Source: Bacteroidales bacterium
GTDB taxonomy: Bacteria > Bacteroidota > Bacteroidia > Bacteroidales > Muribaculaceae
DNA: 64,000 nt
Assembly: GCA_900768685.1 (NCBI GenBank)
Contig: CAAGDX010000014.1
Coordinates: 1 to 64,000, forward strand
Direction of reading: 5' to 3'
This document shows, one piece after another, positions 26,101 to 34,375 of the stretch; the stretch's first letter is position 1, and every line of letters starts with the position of its first letter. Both the position numbers and the translations under genes were made by a program. The notes below the pieces were generated by a model. It made no database searches, was not told where the DNA came from, and worked only from the letters and a program-made list of their open reading frames with translations.

Positions 26101-28032
26101 GACCATGAACTGAAAAATAAGGCATACAAGCAAGGCAAACTGATTTGGAGATTGTATGAACTTAATACTCCTTACGGTGCATGGACAAGTGAAAGAATGC
26201 TCAAGGAGAGCGATGCTATCTGGATTGACAACGACTCCGTGTCTATCATCACAGGTACTACTGAAAATCCGGGTACTTCTAACAAGCGCCTCCGTCTGGC
26301 ACTCCAATACGAATGTCAGAAAGTGGTGCAGGCGGAAGGCAACTGGATTGACTATAAGAAAATCTCCGTTTATGCTAAAAACAGGGAAGAGGCTGAAGCC
26401 AGTGCTGCAAACTATATGAAGATAATATATGCACAGGAACATGGGTATAAATACACTATTCAAACTCGTGCAGGAAACGTTATCACTCCGGGTTCTACGG
26501 CTGCTGTTGGCAGAGTGCCGGGCGGAGGCTTGGGGGCACCTGCCGGTTGGAAACCGAGTGATATAGTAGGTGCTAAAGTTGTAGTGCAGGAGCCAAAGGG
26601 TTCTGCTGTTATTGGAAAAGGCTCGAATGGAGAATCCGCTATAAAGAAAGAATTCCGCTACGCTGTGGAAGAAGATGAATATGCTAATGAGCAAGATATT
26701 GATATTCGCAGCGGAAACTACGGCGGACAAAAATTCAATCTTGTTATTTACAAGTATCATATAGGTTCTGCAACAATCACCGTTACAAAAGATTTGTATA
26801 ATCAGATACTCTATCCGGCATGGAATCACTCTACGTACAGAGATGTGTATTCATGTGCTTCCGGCAGAAATTCTTACTACGGACACTGCTTTATGGCTTC
26901 AACAATACAGAAAATTGAATCCGATATTGCGTACTATCGTTCTAATGGCGTAAAACTCACGGATATAGAACTTCTTGGAGGCAAAAATGTGTCTGCCAAT
27001 ACCTCTGAACGAAATCTGGTGGATATAAAGAATTCTACTCCGCTGGTAGCACCAAACGGACTGTATTACATCACTCAGTCACCGGCATGGTATCTTTCAT
27101 ACCTTGCAAACCACTTCTTTATAGGTGGCGGCTACGACTATGATTCACCTAAAGATGACTGTAACTTCAAGTGGTACAGCATTTGGTCAACTGCCATTTC
27201 CACTAACTTCGGCGGATATGACGGTGCATTACTCCGGAATAAGTATCACCAGATTTCTGACGGCAGATTAAGCATTGATTCAATTATGAACTTTACAAAG
27301 GGCGTTTATTACAAACAATATAATTCTCCTTATCCTATCAGCCGTGCTACCGATAATTTCAATAAATATTGGAAATATGTAGGAGAACCGGGTGATGCGG
27401 GAATAGTGAGTGCAGACTTTGAACTGAGTGTGACAAATCAGATAAATTATATCAGAAGATGCTATAATATGTGTGAAAATATCAGTAAAGATATTTCATC
27501 CACACTCAAGATGTTCAGTAACTACTTGGCTCGAGAAGTTGCTACATGGGTAGTGAACCACCCCGGAAATAAAGTTTATACTTTACCGATTGGCTCTGCA
27601 AACGGAGGAAACGTTAAAGTCACAATCCCGAACAAGCAATTCGCTATTGTTTACGAAGGTAGTAAACGAGGACACGACAGAGGTTGCTATATTGAAAAGA
27701 GCATTTCTCCCAAGACTAATTTGCCAAGGCGTATTCAGCATCATTTCTTGGCAGACGGTAAATACAATGGTTATAGCACTTTGTATAGTACATATCTCTA
27801 TGAACTTATGTACGATACTCCTCACAAGAGCGGTTACACCACTGCCACAATAAAGTTTGATGCAGCGAAAGCTTTGAAACTCATTAAGAGAATCACTTTC
27901 CGCAACTACCGTATCAATGCTTGGAATATCAAAGAAGGCAGGTGGACGGTGTTCAACTCAAACAGCTATACACCTATCGTGGAAACGAATAAAGTGTTCT
28001 TGACTACTCAAGTAGAAAATACTCCATTTTAG
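20152..28032 (+). CDS. Giant 2626-aa exported surface protein
   Basis: Signal peptide at residues 1-24 (cut near NAAAEE). The N-terminal about 300 residues are an Ig-like or adaptor region (LVVNVTTKNPILPPQVMYI). A Glu/Pro tract (PEPEPEPEE, about 315-330) acts as a linker. Thereafter it is almost wholly beta-rich with repeated short glycine-spaced strands (for example GYIDVNLGLFYGSMG), plus one charged helical stretch near 1403-1470 that ends in a CC pair. No lipobox, enzyme motif or T9SS tail is seen. Its overall look recalls long Bacteroidales surface proteins such as those annotated with TANFOR domains, but I cannot verify that. It is coupled to the beta-barrel upstream and followed 27 nt later by the Fn3-like gene. 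Function unknown; a surface fibre or a scaffold is plausible. Confidence 0.6.
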   Translation: MKNYKRYIVSALLAVLGLFNAAAEELVVNVTTKNPILPPQVMYIMSNPGQYLTLSLSNTTNEQQLFYLGVELHQISPTNDINIIIPGLTMPKEPFVIAPMGVKIMNAKEMCGMFNHVRMQDITMPQELFDNVASGNFGNLPEGKYELYIYVYKWDPTLSSPVLLNNPSQSKCVFDVCYSAQPPAWISPVAIGGEVAELSQEVPLLQWIAPVLNCAPRAAVYTYDIRIVQMLPGQYPELAIENNSVVYQAFNLTMPQCMIPINYVNAMSPAETYAAQITAKTNAAQEGSLGYINVQNDGKSDIKLFRIKSFAAIPELEPEPEPEPEEGDKKGKENIEIHMMGGSEMSDSLYTLRSVKIITPSFDEDAGARKVYTNTNIPVKWKAPGIEASIGERPDTLQFEYNVELFRNDDYAELAEMVRKEPVYKKQGVKILTDTIRWREIEDKVEKGDYLLLRVTPICKNETSLHYTDTTNTIDFALTEHFTRRFFQCANQVDIKNEKPTTLKAKDLKGKTITIGEYELVLDGDLKDLKVQGCFSGTGHVIWEPLLAKWELCVKFDSIAVNTENQVYAGQVVTYAGPNNKMTSSEVVDKLFSDWGIDNLIGDTGIPYASKLEGEVKDKAKSLAENINLEKYYSEVTKGYALIDNLLSSGTVKDVGFPLELPKEINPSPVNIQITTMKFAPTYATMDLIGTFVVPETRATQNQILVFGAPRMCISPKSLIPEGGHVSLLKDFTVKDPSSEYELTFNAPADVLEPEDGCFLAWQENKFAAVNMDIDMKLPNLYKVEGETVTDQNPILNVKALIEKWDNWTADAHLDSFEHESLPGFTFEETEVIIDYSKRINRPEMADFPKDYDFSKAGVKEASHDDWRGMYISNIYMAFPKSFSFDKKRMKLGLKDMFIDKSGCSLRASIDNAIDYSAGKSGSVGGFSFSLDEIFVDVLQNDFRDFGFSGKLEIPLFKGEIDYRCDIFPQKIKDPKKSGFAYVFKTSQIEDLDFSFILGELSLKKELTYFLVEAIDDENGDTKTNVELCVGGTVDIVGAQKINGELKKVPLPLDLHIPGIKFCKMRIANNKSFISQYARELQTRRDSVENAWGANKSDSIANFDGQTVHWWNETKEFVFGEKSSTPVYLSLGRWGYASPEKSIGCFKFALTDYKFNVSKSPEGADLSFRLGGKITFSDDLDISAGTGISIHSKISNIDDISNIKISYDRTQFESASLEIKTGQFSLVGELKVVDNSDSGDKGYEGSVDISVMDIFSCTTSGGYYDHEGEDGRFSWGWFLLKCDEIKTFKPVVLYGIKGGFYMNCSPTDDEKSAKPNKGAVGVILGLGIKMGDGGTFDGSFDCTVVAKKKRLTTFKFNGKIDCGGMIKTDVGVVYQNDSIDKYFQLDVTVDVSADCGVGAAMKELEASLSELQKLNDKFEGYIKTAEQSLNGVLGDKNSTAGKNDYEKNQQKAQQMQNEDKNSDKKSGSSCCTFTINLQLKITFKKEGRTLNSPDWYVYLGVPDPKEQRCKFTLVDFKSKIVTVSIGADAYLCFGSELPNDGQLPPLPENVRTFLDGKQHGDAVSDDISQLNAAQEKAKQEFQKNALDLKLGGGVMLGASAWGYIDVNLGLFYGSMGATMGFDLVVGRLQGNQICMNTGGFPGIGQEKYSVGPNGEKVLESVDHWYGKGQLYAYLYAKFGLNINLGFFKKKIALIDCGIGGVLQCALPNPNYFTGKARIKVRLLDGLININKKFSFECGDKCDLFLGNALDNYILFEHFSIGVEEPEDVEDNKIDPNLSAQPYVVTQSEIGRQISVVDPNYQQRLQESGKIGERESDETVEDLASRRFKFMILGKPMIYEYNTLDDLKKDKNCVDSTAYNQRHVGGTEKQYITVNRFKPNKYYKLKITGTAKELYHGQWEDPQVFDTTISDFKFEKWTQTKFFYFATHEQGELVVEDDADLQPFTKLAYPCKYTNNGPELMYSTENDLVYAQCIDIKHPIIALKDHELKNKAYKQGKLIWRLYELNTPYGAWTSERMLKESDAIWIDNDSVSIITGTTENPGTSNKRLRLALQYECQKVVQAEGNWIDYKKISVYAKNREEAEASAANYMKIIYAQEHGYKYTIQTRAGNVITPGSTAAVGRVPGGGLGAPAGWKPSDIVGAKVVVQEPKGSAVIGKGSNGESAIKKEFRYAVEEDEYANEQDIDIRSGNYGGQKFNLVIYKYHIGSATITVTKDLYNQILYPAWNHSTYRDVYSCASGRNSYYGHCFMASTIQKIESDIAYYRSNGVKLTDIELLGGKNVSANTSERNLVDIKNSTPLVAPNGLYYITQSPAWYLSYLANHFFIGGGYDYDSPKDDCNFKWYSIWSTAISTNFGGYDGALLRNKYHQISDGRLSIDSIMNFTKGVYYKQYNSPYPISRATDNFNKYWKYVGEPGDAGIVSADFELSVTNQINYIRRCYNMCENISKDISSTLKMFSNYLAREVATWVVNHPGNKVYTLPIGSANGGNVKVTIPNKQFAIVYEGSKRGHDRGCYIEKSISPKTNLPRRIQHHFLADGKYNGYSTLYSTYLYELMYDTPHKSGYTTATIKFDAAKALKLIKRITFRNYRINAWNIKEGRWTVFNSNSYTPIVETNKVFLTTQVENTPF

Positions 28033-28059
28033 TAAACTATAATTTAGAATATATACAGT

Positions 28060-30351
28060 ATGAAAAAATATAATGGTCTTAAAAGTCTCGTATGGGCGGC
28101 AATGGCAATGATAGCCCTCCCTGCCGTTGCAACCTTGGACGGTGAAGTTACAATCACGGATGAGCCGTTTACCCTCCCGGACACATCTGCCGCAGTTGGA
28201 GCACCTCCACGACTGATTTTTACTCCTCATGCAGAGGATTCACTCCACCCGGATGATGTGTGGGTACCTATCACTCTCACCGGTCGTGCATACGGTGACA
28301 GTATTGTTCTCCGCTGGGCTGTGCCGGACTTCCCTACATGGAGCTTCCTGACGCGTCGTGGCATCACGGTTCTTCGTGTAAGCAATTTCGAGACAAGTTA
28401 TGAACCGGACACTATCGCCACTAATATCAAACCGCTCACACTCGAGCAGTTCAAAGCAAAATACCCGAACCAGGCAGACTCTCTGGCATACATCGCTATG
28501 GGTTCGCTCTACGGCGACGGTGACCTCAAACCGGAGCAGACAAACTATGAGCCGGGAACTATCGGTGCTTTCACGGAACTTGAACAAGACCAAAATATGA
28601 GAATCATGTCTGCTTTCCTCGTTTCCGAGTGGAGACAAGACCTTGCAGACGCTCTCGCTCTTCGCTTTGTGGATAGAAACGTGAAAAAGGGAGAAACGTA
28701 TGCATACATCGTTATGCCTACAGTGCCGGACAATGTAAACAAATTCTTTATTTCTCCGGGACATTTCACGGTGAAAAATGAGAAATTCAAACCTGAACCA
28801 TACAATATCGAACTTAAGGACTCAATAACTGAACATGGAAAAGTGCTCCTCACATGGAACGACACCATTCACGGCAGTTTTGAGATTTTCCGCCGCGATG
28901 CAGGCAAAAAGGATTGGCTCAAGATAAATCAGGCACCATATTTGCCCCCGCTGAAGTTTGACCTTGACGTGCAAGACGCAATTTTTGAAAACACTGTTGC
29001 GGAATTAGGTACTTACGAATATGCCGTGGCTGCACACGATGCTTTCGGAGACCTTACTCAGATGTGTAAACCCGTAAAAGTGAAGTTTAGAGATACTCGT
29101 CCGCCAAGAGGTCCTATTATCACTAAAATTATTATTGACCGCCCTGTGGAAGGTGACCCGTCTGCGGAAATTTATGCGGATATCTATTTCTACAAAGATA
29201 CTATCGAGGACGACTTTGTGCGTTTCGTTCCACTATACTACAACGAACGTGACTCTCTGAAGGAATGGCGTCTCCTTTCCAAAAAATACATCGCTCCTAC
29301 GGATACTATGGTGAGAATAGACGTGACAAAAGTTTCTACGGGTATGATTACTATCGCTGCCGTGGATACTGCGGAAAATATGGGTTATGCTATGCCGCAA
29401 CTCCTCCGTGTGGAAGACCTTAAGCCACCAAAAGCTCCGCAGAACCTCCGTGCTATGACGGAACTTGACGGAACAATCCTTCTTTCATGGGAACTTGACG
29501 ATGACCTCGACGTTTATTACTACGACGTATTCTTTGCCAACGATACCACTCACTCTTTTATGCGTGTAAACACGGATATGATTAAGAGCAAATCATACAT
29601 GGACACCGTTTCAATCGATGCCAACCAGCGTTACATCTATTATGCTGTTCGTGCCGTGGATTATGCACGAAATCACAGTGAATTTTCGGATACACTGCAA
29701 GTGCTCCGTCCAAACCCGTATCCGCCTACGGTGGCACACTTGGACTCTGCCTGGGTTGATGACCACAGCATAAACATTCGCTGGATTGCCGGCGGTGATG
29801 AAATGATTAAGAACCACCACGTCTATCGTCGCAAACAGGGACAATCCACCTGGGAAATTATTGCCACGCTCGACGGCGACAGCATTGCTGCAAATGGACA
29901 TAAAATTGAAATTCACGATACCCCGGAAATAGACCGCTATAACCGCTACGAATACGCGGTGGAAACATTTACTTTCTGGAATGTAAGCTCCGGTCTGACT
30001 CCTATCTATTACGCTCGTATGAGAGGTCAAGATATGATAGACGTGGATATAAAACTCTTTGCTACATACGATAAAAAATCAGAGGAAGTTCGCTTGGCTT
30101 GGGAAGTGGGAAAAGTCCCTGTTGATGCACCGTATTTCTTCTGCATTTACCGTAAATCCGCAAACGACAACTCTTATACTTTTGTGACGGACGCTCCGAG
30201 CCATATCCGTTCGTTCTCCGATGCTCGTACTCGTCCCGGTGAAACAGCGGAATACTACGTTTCCATTCGCTTTGATGATGGCAGAGGCGGCTCGATGTCT
30301 AATGTGGTGAAAGCCGTGGTGCCGCCAAAACCAAAACCGGAAGAGAAATAG
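28060..30351 (+). CDS. Exported protein with fibronectin type III-like repeats
   Basis: A 763-aa protein with a signal peptide (LVWAAMAMIALPAVA). Several Fn3-like modules are recognisable by the linker/first-strand pattern and core Trp/Tyr: DLKPPKAPQNLRAMTE followed by ILLSWELDDD, then NPYPPTVAHLDSAW with INIRWIAGGDE, and VDIKLFATYDKKSEEVRLAW. The C-terminus is VVPPKPKPEEK, with no sorting domain. No enzymatic motif is seen. It follows the giant protein by 27 nt and is probably in the same operon. Fn3 modules usually serve as spacers or binding modules, so a structural role on the cell surface is likely. Confidence 0.65.
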   Translation: MKKYNGLKSLVWAAMAMIALPAVATLDGEVTITDEPFTLPDTSAAVGAPPRLIFTPHAEDSLHPDDVWVPITLTGRAYGDSIVLRWAVPDFPTWSFLTRRGITVLRVSNFETSYEPDTIATNIKPLTLEQFKAKYPNQADSLAYIAMGSLYGDGDLKPEQTNYEPGTIGAFTELEQDQNMRIMSAFLVSEWRQDLADALALRFVDRNVKKGETYAYIVMPTVPDNVNKFFISPGHFTVKNEKFKPEPYNIELKDSITEHGKVLLTWNDTIHGSFEIFRRDAGKKDWLKINQAPYLPPLKFDLDVQDAIFENTVAELGTYEYAVAAHDAFGDLTQMCKPVKVKFRDTRPPRGPIITKIIIDRPVEGDPSAEIYADIYFYKDTIEDDFVRFVPLYYNERDSLKEWRLLSKKYIAPTDTMVRIDVTKVSTGMITIAAVDTAENMGYAMPQLLRVEDLKPPKAPQNLRAMTELDGTILLSWELDDDLDVYYYDVFFANDTTHSFMRVNTDMIKSKSYMDTVSIDANQRYIYYAVRAVDYARNHSEFSDTLQVLRPNPYPPTVAHLDSAWVDDHSINIRWIAGGDEMIKNHHVYRRKQGQSTWEIIATLDGDSIAANGHKIEIHDTPEIDRYNRYEYAVETFTFWNVSSGLTPIYYARMRGQDMIDVDIKLFATYDKKSEEVRLAWEVGKVPVDAPYFFCIYRKSANDNSYTFVTDAPSHIRSFSDARTRPGETAEYYVSIRFDDGRGGSMSNVVKAVVPPKPKPEEK

Positions 30352-30419
30352 TTCCCCAGAGCATACGCTCAAACGAGATAAATATAAAAAAGTACAATAT
30401 ATAAGCTGTAAGTATATAT

Positions 30420-31103
30420 ATGAAAAAATTACTGATGATAATGGCACTTCTCCCCGTACTCACTTCGTGCGGCGACTTCTTCGTCTTTGAGTCGCAGCCT
30501 GAAGAATGGGAGGGCGTGACCATGAAAATCGATTTTCAAGACGCTTACTTGATGGTGGGTGACTCTTTGCCGCTTACCGCCACTCTCACGCCTTATAATC
30601 CCAATGAAAGTCCTATCTACTGGAGCAAGTCCGACACCGTTTGCACAAAAATGCAAAATGATACGCTTGTGGCACTTTATCCGGGCACTTTCACCGTTAT
30701 GGCACAGGTTGGAAACGGTGCTGTGACAGATGTTGCGGAAGTCAACGTGATAGACTATTGGGACGTGTCCGAATTGGAAACACGCTATCCGTACGATATG
30801 CTGTTTTATGCCAAAATAGACGTTGACGGTGAAGAATTTAACGATTCCACAATGATTGTTTCCGCAACCGTTCTCGGCAACGTGGCAGGCGTGGCTGTGA
30901 AACGCAATGCTTTCGGTATTGACTATGCGGAAATTCGCGTTTGGGCTGATGCGGACACCAAGCAGGGCAAAGTAACTTTCCAATGTTACGACCGCAAAAG
31001 ACATAAATTATATAGATGCAACGAGCGTCCGGAGTACGACGCTTTTGCTACTTACGGCACTCTTTCTGAATTATATCCAATAACCTTTAATACTTCCGAA
31101 TAA
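30420..31103 (+). CDS. Lipoprotein with Big_2/Ig-like domain
   Basis: A 227-aa predicted lipoprotein: SpII signal MKKLLMIMALLPVLTSC with lipidated Cys17. The mature part has one Big_2-like domain (DSLPLTATLTPYNPNESPIYWSKSD, then LVALYPGTFTVMAQVG), followed by a C-terminal beta-rich region with no recognised family. Its stop overlaps the next lipoprotein start (TAATG), so both are translated together. Likely located on the outer membrane and part of the same surface complex as the upstream barrel and giant proteins. Confidence 0.65.
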   Translation: MKKLLMIMALLPVLTSCGDFFVFESQPEEWEGVTMKIDFQDAYLMVGDSLPLTATLTPYNPNESPIYWSKSDTVCTKMQNDTLVALYPGTFTVMAQVGNGAVTDVAEVNVIDYWDVSELETRYPYDMLFYAKIDVDGEEFNDSTMIVSATVLGNVAGVAVKRNAFGIDYAEIRVWADADTKQGKVTFQCYDRKRHKLYRCNERPEYDAFATYGTLSELYPITFNTSE

Positions 31104-33418
31104 TGAAAAAGTTTATCAGAATATCTATTTGGGCGTTTTTCCTCACTCTTTTCTCCGCTTGTACGCTTATGCTTGACGAGCCGGAAAATGTTGGTGAAGA
31201 AGTTCCGGAACAAAACGGTGACGGTTGGGAATCTCCAAGAACGGAAACCGAGGATATGGGTTCGGTTACATATCAGTTCACGAAAACTACGGTATATCTT
31301 GATGAGTCGTATCGTCAGTATATCATAAAGGCTGATTGTGACACTGCTTCAAAGCATATTGACATATACATGAAAAAATCCACGCCGAAAGACCTTATTC
31401 CGCAGCGTGGAACAACCTTAGCTTCAAATCTTTACGATATCTTTGATGTTTGGGTGGTTCATAAAGTGGATTTCCTTGAAAATGTGGATGCTAACACTAT
31501 TAAAATTTCTTGTTCAAGTGTTGAAACAGATGAAGTTTTTGAATCACTTAAATTTGATGCCTCAGTTTATGTAGTAGAGGATTCTACGGAAAGCAGAAAT
31601 GGTGAAAGGGTGCTTAAATTTGTGCCTGCGTATGGTTCACGTTATGAAGACTCTACCACATTCCCTATTTGTCTCGGGATGCTAGCTTACGGTACTCCGG
31701 GTGCAAAAATAGATAAAGGCTTTTTGGAAGGTACAGGAATCTCATCATTTGGAGATATGACAATAAAACCATTAAATGCATTGAATTTATTCGGCCATTT
31801 TGATGGAGCTACTGCAGTTGGCTTTGTTTCTACACTAAGGTTTGATGTTATGTACGATGATACAGATGATTGTATTTTTGATTTACATGGTTATTTTATC
31901 AATCAACTTTTTTATTGTTCTACATGTCAAAGTATTAAAGGTGGTATAGTAATACCTTTTTTGGGTACTACGGGAGATGTGTCTTTTGATAGAGCTTATG
32001 ACGGATTTTCTATGAAAGTGGATAAAAATAAAACTCCATTCTTTATAACACTTGCTGCACCGAGTTTACCTTTAAATGTTGGTCCTTTCTTGATAACATT
32101 AAGTGTTGAACCAAATATTGTGTTTTGTGCTTACGCGGAATTAACCGCCCCTATCTATAACTCAACATTACTCAAAAAGAAATTTGTTAAAGAATTCGGA
32201 CTTCACTTTAACAAAGATGACAAAAAAGACAGATTTTTTTATCCTGAGGAAGGAAAAGAGGCTGCTGAGAAGGACGAGGAAACAGTACTGGTAGGAGAAG
32301 GTTTTGATAATTTAAAGTTTGGAATTCAAACAGTTCTTTCTTGTCCTGTTACAGCCACATTGCAAAATACAATTTCGCTCTCTATAGGTCCAACTTTTGA
32401 ACCAACATTTGAGGTTAAGTTCCCTTTAAAAGGAAAGAAAAAAGATTTATATCAGATTGAAGATAAATATCTTTATGAAAACGAGGGTTATGAATCGTCT
32501 TTCTCTATGCCATTCTCAATAACTGCAAAAGGAACTATAGGGTTTAAAAAATGGATGTCTGCGGATTTATTTACGTTAACAATTAAATTACCTTCTGTAA
32601 CTCCTATAGTATCAGACTTAATTGATTCATACTCCATAAGTTCAATAAAAGAGGATAAAGAAAAAACAACATATTCTGAAGTAGCATATCGTGCCCAGAT
32701 TAAATCAGACTTCGGTTTAATTAGTTATGACGATGTTGTAAGTCTGGCTATATTTGATAGTAATTGCAATTTTGTTAAAACAGTAGAAGCCACTAAGAGT
32801 GGTTATTCTTCTTATGAGTGTGAATTTACACTACCAATAGAATATGATGATAAAGGTCTTGTAAGCAAAACATCATATACTGCATTTGCGTTAAGAAAAA
32901 TGCCTTTTAAAAATGAATATTTAGCAAGTGACATTTATAGCTTCAATCTTGGTGGTGATTGGGCTGTTCTTTCCAAATGTTCTCAGCTTGACACTCAAAA
33001 TTGTAAACCAAGAAAGGTAAACCCGTATGATTATTCTGATGACCCGGAATTGGAATACTGCTATGCATTTAAGTTTACAGCAGACAGGCATACAAACTAT
33101 AACTCGACTTTCTATGTCCAATTTGATATATATCTGGAAAGTGGAGAATTGCTTTATTCTCTAGAACCTATAAAAGTTGGAAGATCTTGGAAAGGTGATC
33201 GTTTAAATTATTTAGGCTATATGTATTTACCTTATAGGGACTATTTTGTAAAAGTTACAATGTTTCAGGAAGATGACGAAACCGGAGAAATGTACTTTTT
33301 AGCGGAAAAGAATATCTCCTTAAAAAAAGATTATAGTTCTTCTGAGAAATTTAATCCCGATGATGAAGCAAATATGAAGAATTGGAAGAAAAAAGGTTAT
33401 ACAGTGGATGGCGAATAA
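31103..33418 (+). CDS. Large lipoprotein of unknown function
   Basis: A 771-aa lipoprotein with lipobox LFSAC (Cys20), followed by an acidic, Pro-rich linker (EPENVGEEVPEQNGDG). The rest is beta-rich, with no enzyme motif and no recognised family. The first about 500 nt have the G+C-richer codon use of the cluster, while the remainder (from about 31.65 kb) is visibly more A+T-rich, so the gene may be a mosaic. Last gene of the surface-protein run; a strong terminator follows 9 nt after its stop. Confidence 0.55.
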   Translation: MKKFIRISIWAFFLTLFSACTLMLDEPENVGEEVPEQNGDGWESPRTETEDMGSVTYQFTKTTVYLDESYRQYIIKADCDTASKHIDIYMKKSTPKDLIPQRGTTLASNLYDIFDVWVVHKVDFLENVDANTIKISCSSVETDEVFESLKFDASVYVVEDSTESRNGERVLKFVPAYGSRYEDSTTFPICLGMLAYGTPGAKIDKGFLEGTGISSFGDMTIKPLNALNLFGHFDGATAVGFVSTLRFDVMYDDTDDCIFDLHGYFINQLFYCSTCQSIKGGIVIPFLGTTGDVSFDRAYDGFSMKVDKNKTPFFITLAAPSLPLNVGPFLITLSVEPNIVFCAYAELTAPIYNSTLLKKKFVKEFGLHFNKDDKKDRFFYPEEGKEAAEKDEETVLVGEGFDNLKFGIQTVLSCPVTATLQNTISLSIGPTFEPTFEVKFPLKGKKKDLYQIEDKYLYENEGYESSFSMPFSITAKGTIGFKKWMSADLFTLTIKLPSVTPIVSDLIDSYSISSIKEDKEKTTYSEVAYRAQIKSDFGLISYDDVVSLAIFDSNCNFVKTVEATKSGYSSYECEFTLPIEYDDKGLVSKTSYTAFALRKMPFKNEYLASDIYSFNLGGDWAVLSKCSQLDTQNCKPRKVNPYDYSDDPELEYCYAFKFTADRHTNYNSTFYVQFDIYLESGELLYSLEPIKVGRSWKGDRLNYLGYMYLPYRDYFVKVTMFQEDDETGEMYFLAEKNISLKKDYSSSEKFNPDDEANMKNWKKKGYTVDGE

Positions 33419-33427
33419 GTATGAGAT

Positions 33428-33462
33428 AAAAGGCTTGCAATTCACCCTTGCAAGCCTTTTTT
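33428..33462 (+). terminator. Terminator of the surface-protein operon
   Basis: A 13-bp perfect stem (33428-33440 with 33448-33460, core AGGCTTGCAA/TTGCAAGCCT) and a 7-nt loop, with the T-run overlapping the 3' arm. Confidence 0.9.
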
Positions 33463-33528
33463 ATGTCTTTGCCAATGCAGAACAATATTTTTTTTGAGTA
33501 AAAAAATACAATAATCGGTATAAATGCG

Positions 33529-33536
33529 TAACTTTG
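33529..33536 (+). promoter_or_regulatory. aroE promoter (-7 box)
   Basis: TAACTTTG, an exact TAnnTTTG match, ends 38 nt before the aroE ATG. No good -33 element is seen. Confidence 0.4.
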
Positions 33537-33574
33537 CAGATTGAAGAAAATTCAATATCTAAATAGCATTTTTT

Positions 33575-34330
33575 ATGCAGAGGAAAAAAGCAATATATGG
33601 TTTGATAGGTTTTCCACTCGGACATTCCTTCTCACAAACGTATTTTAACCAAAAGTTTGAAAGTGAGGCTATTGACGCTTCCTACGAAAATTTTGAAATT
33701 GAAGATATTGGAGAACTGATGGAAATTTTTGCGGAATTTCCGGAACTCTCCGGACTTAATGTCACTATCCCTTACAAGCAGCAGGTCATTCCGTATATGA
33801 ACGAGATGGATGCCGTGGCTGCGGAAATCGGTGCCGTGAACGTGATTAAAATCATTCGTGGCAAAAACGGCGATTTCAAACTCAAAGGCTATAATTCCGA
33901 TATCATAGGTTTTTCGGATTCTATTGCTCCGCTACTTAAGCCGCATCACAAAAAAGCTCTTGTTCTCGGTACGGGCGGTGCTTCAAAGGCTATAATGCTG
34001 GGACTGAAAAACTTGGGACTTGAGCCTACACTCGTTTCTCGCACTCCTAAAGACGGCGTCCTCACATACGAGCAATTGGACAAGGATGTTATGGACAGCC
34101 ACACTGTGATTGTGAACACTACACCGCTGGGTATGTACCCCAATGTGGAGAATGCTCCTGATATTCCTTACAATCTGCTCGGTGAAAATCACCTCTGCTA
34201 CGACCTTATCTATAACCCTGACGAAACAGAGTTTATGAAACGCTCGAAAGCAGCGGGTGCTACTGTGAAAAATGGACTTGAAATGCTTCTCCTCCAGGCT
34301 TTTGCTTCCTGGAATATCTGGAATGAATAA
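33575..34330 (+). CDS. aroE: Shikimate dehydrogenase
   Basis: A cytoplasmic NADPH-dependent enzyme that reduces 3-dehydroshikimate to shikimate in aromatic amino acid and chorismate synthesis. The substrate domain shows the catalytic lysine (Lys68) in LNVTIPYKQQ, and GFPLGHSFSQ near the N-terminus binds shikimate. The Rossmann domain has VLGTGGASKAI and the NTTPLGMYP loop. Length 251 aa is slightly short but typical of Bacteroidetes AroE. The next gene starts 45 nt downstream. Confidence 0.95.
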   Translation: MQRKKAIYGLIGFPLGHSFSQTYFNQKFESEAIDASYENFEIEDIGELMEIFAEFPELSGLNVTIPYKQQVIPYMNEMDAVAAEIGAVNVIKIIRGKNGDFKLKGYNSDIIGFSDSIAPLLKPHHKKALVLGTGGASKAIMLGLKNLGLEPTLVSRTPKDGVLTYEQLDKDVMDSHTVIVNTTPLGMYPNVENAPDIPYNLLGENHLCYDLIYNPDETEFMKRSKAAGATVKNGLEMLLLQAFASWNIWNE

Positions 34331-34375
34331 GGTCTGTAATAAAATGAATTTCTAATATACTAAACAGGTACTAAA

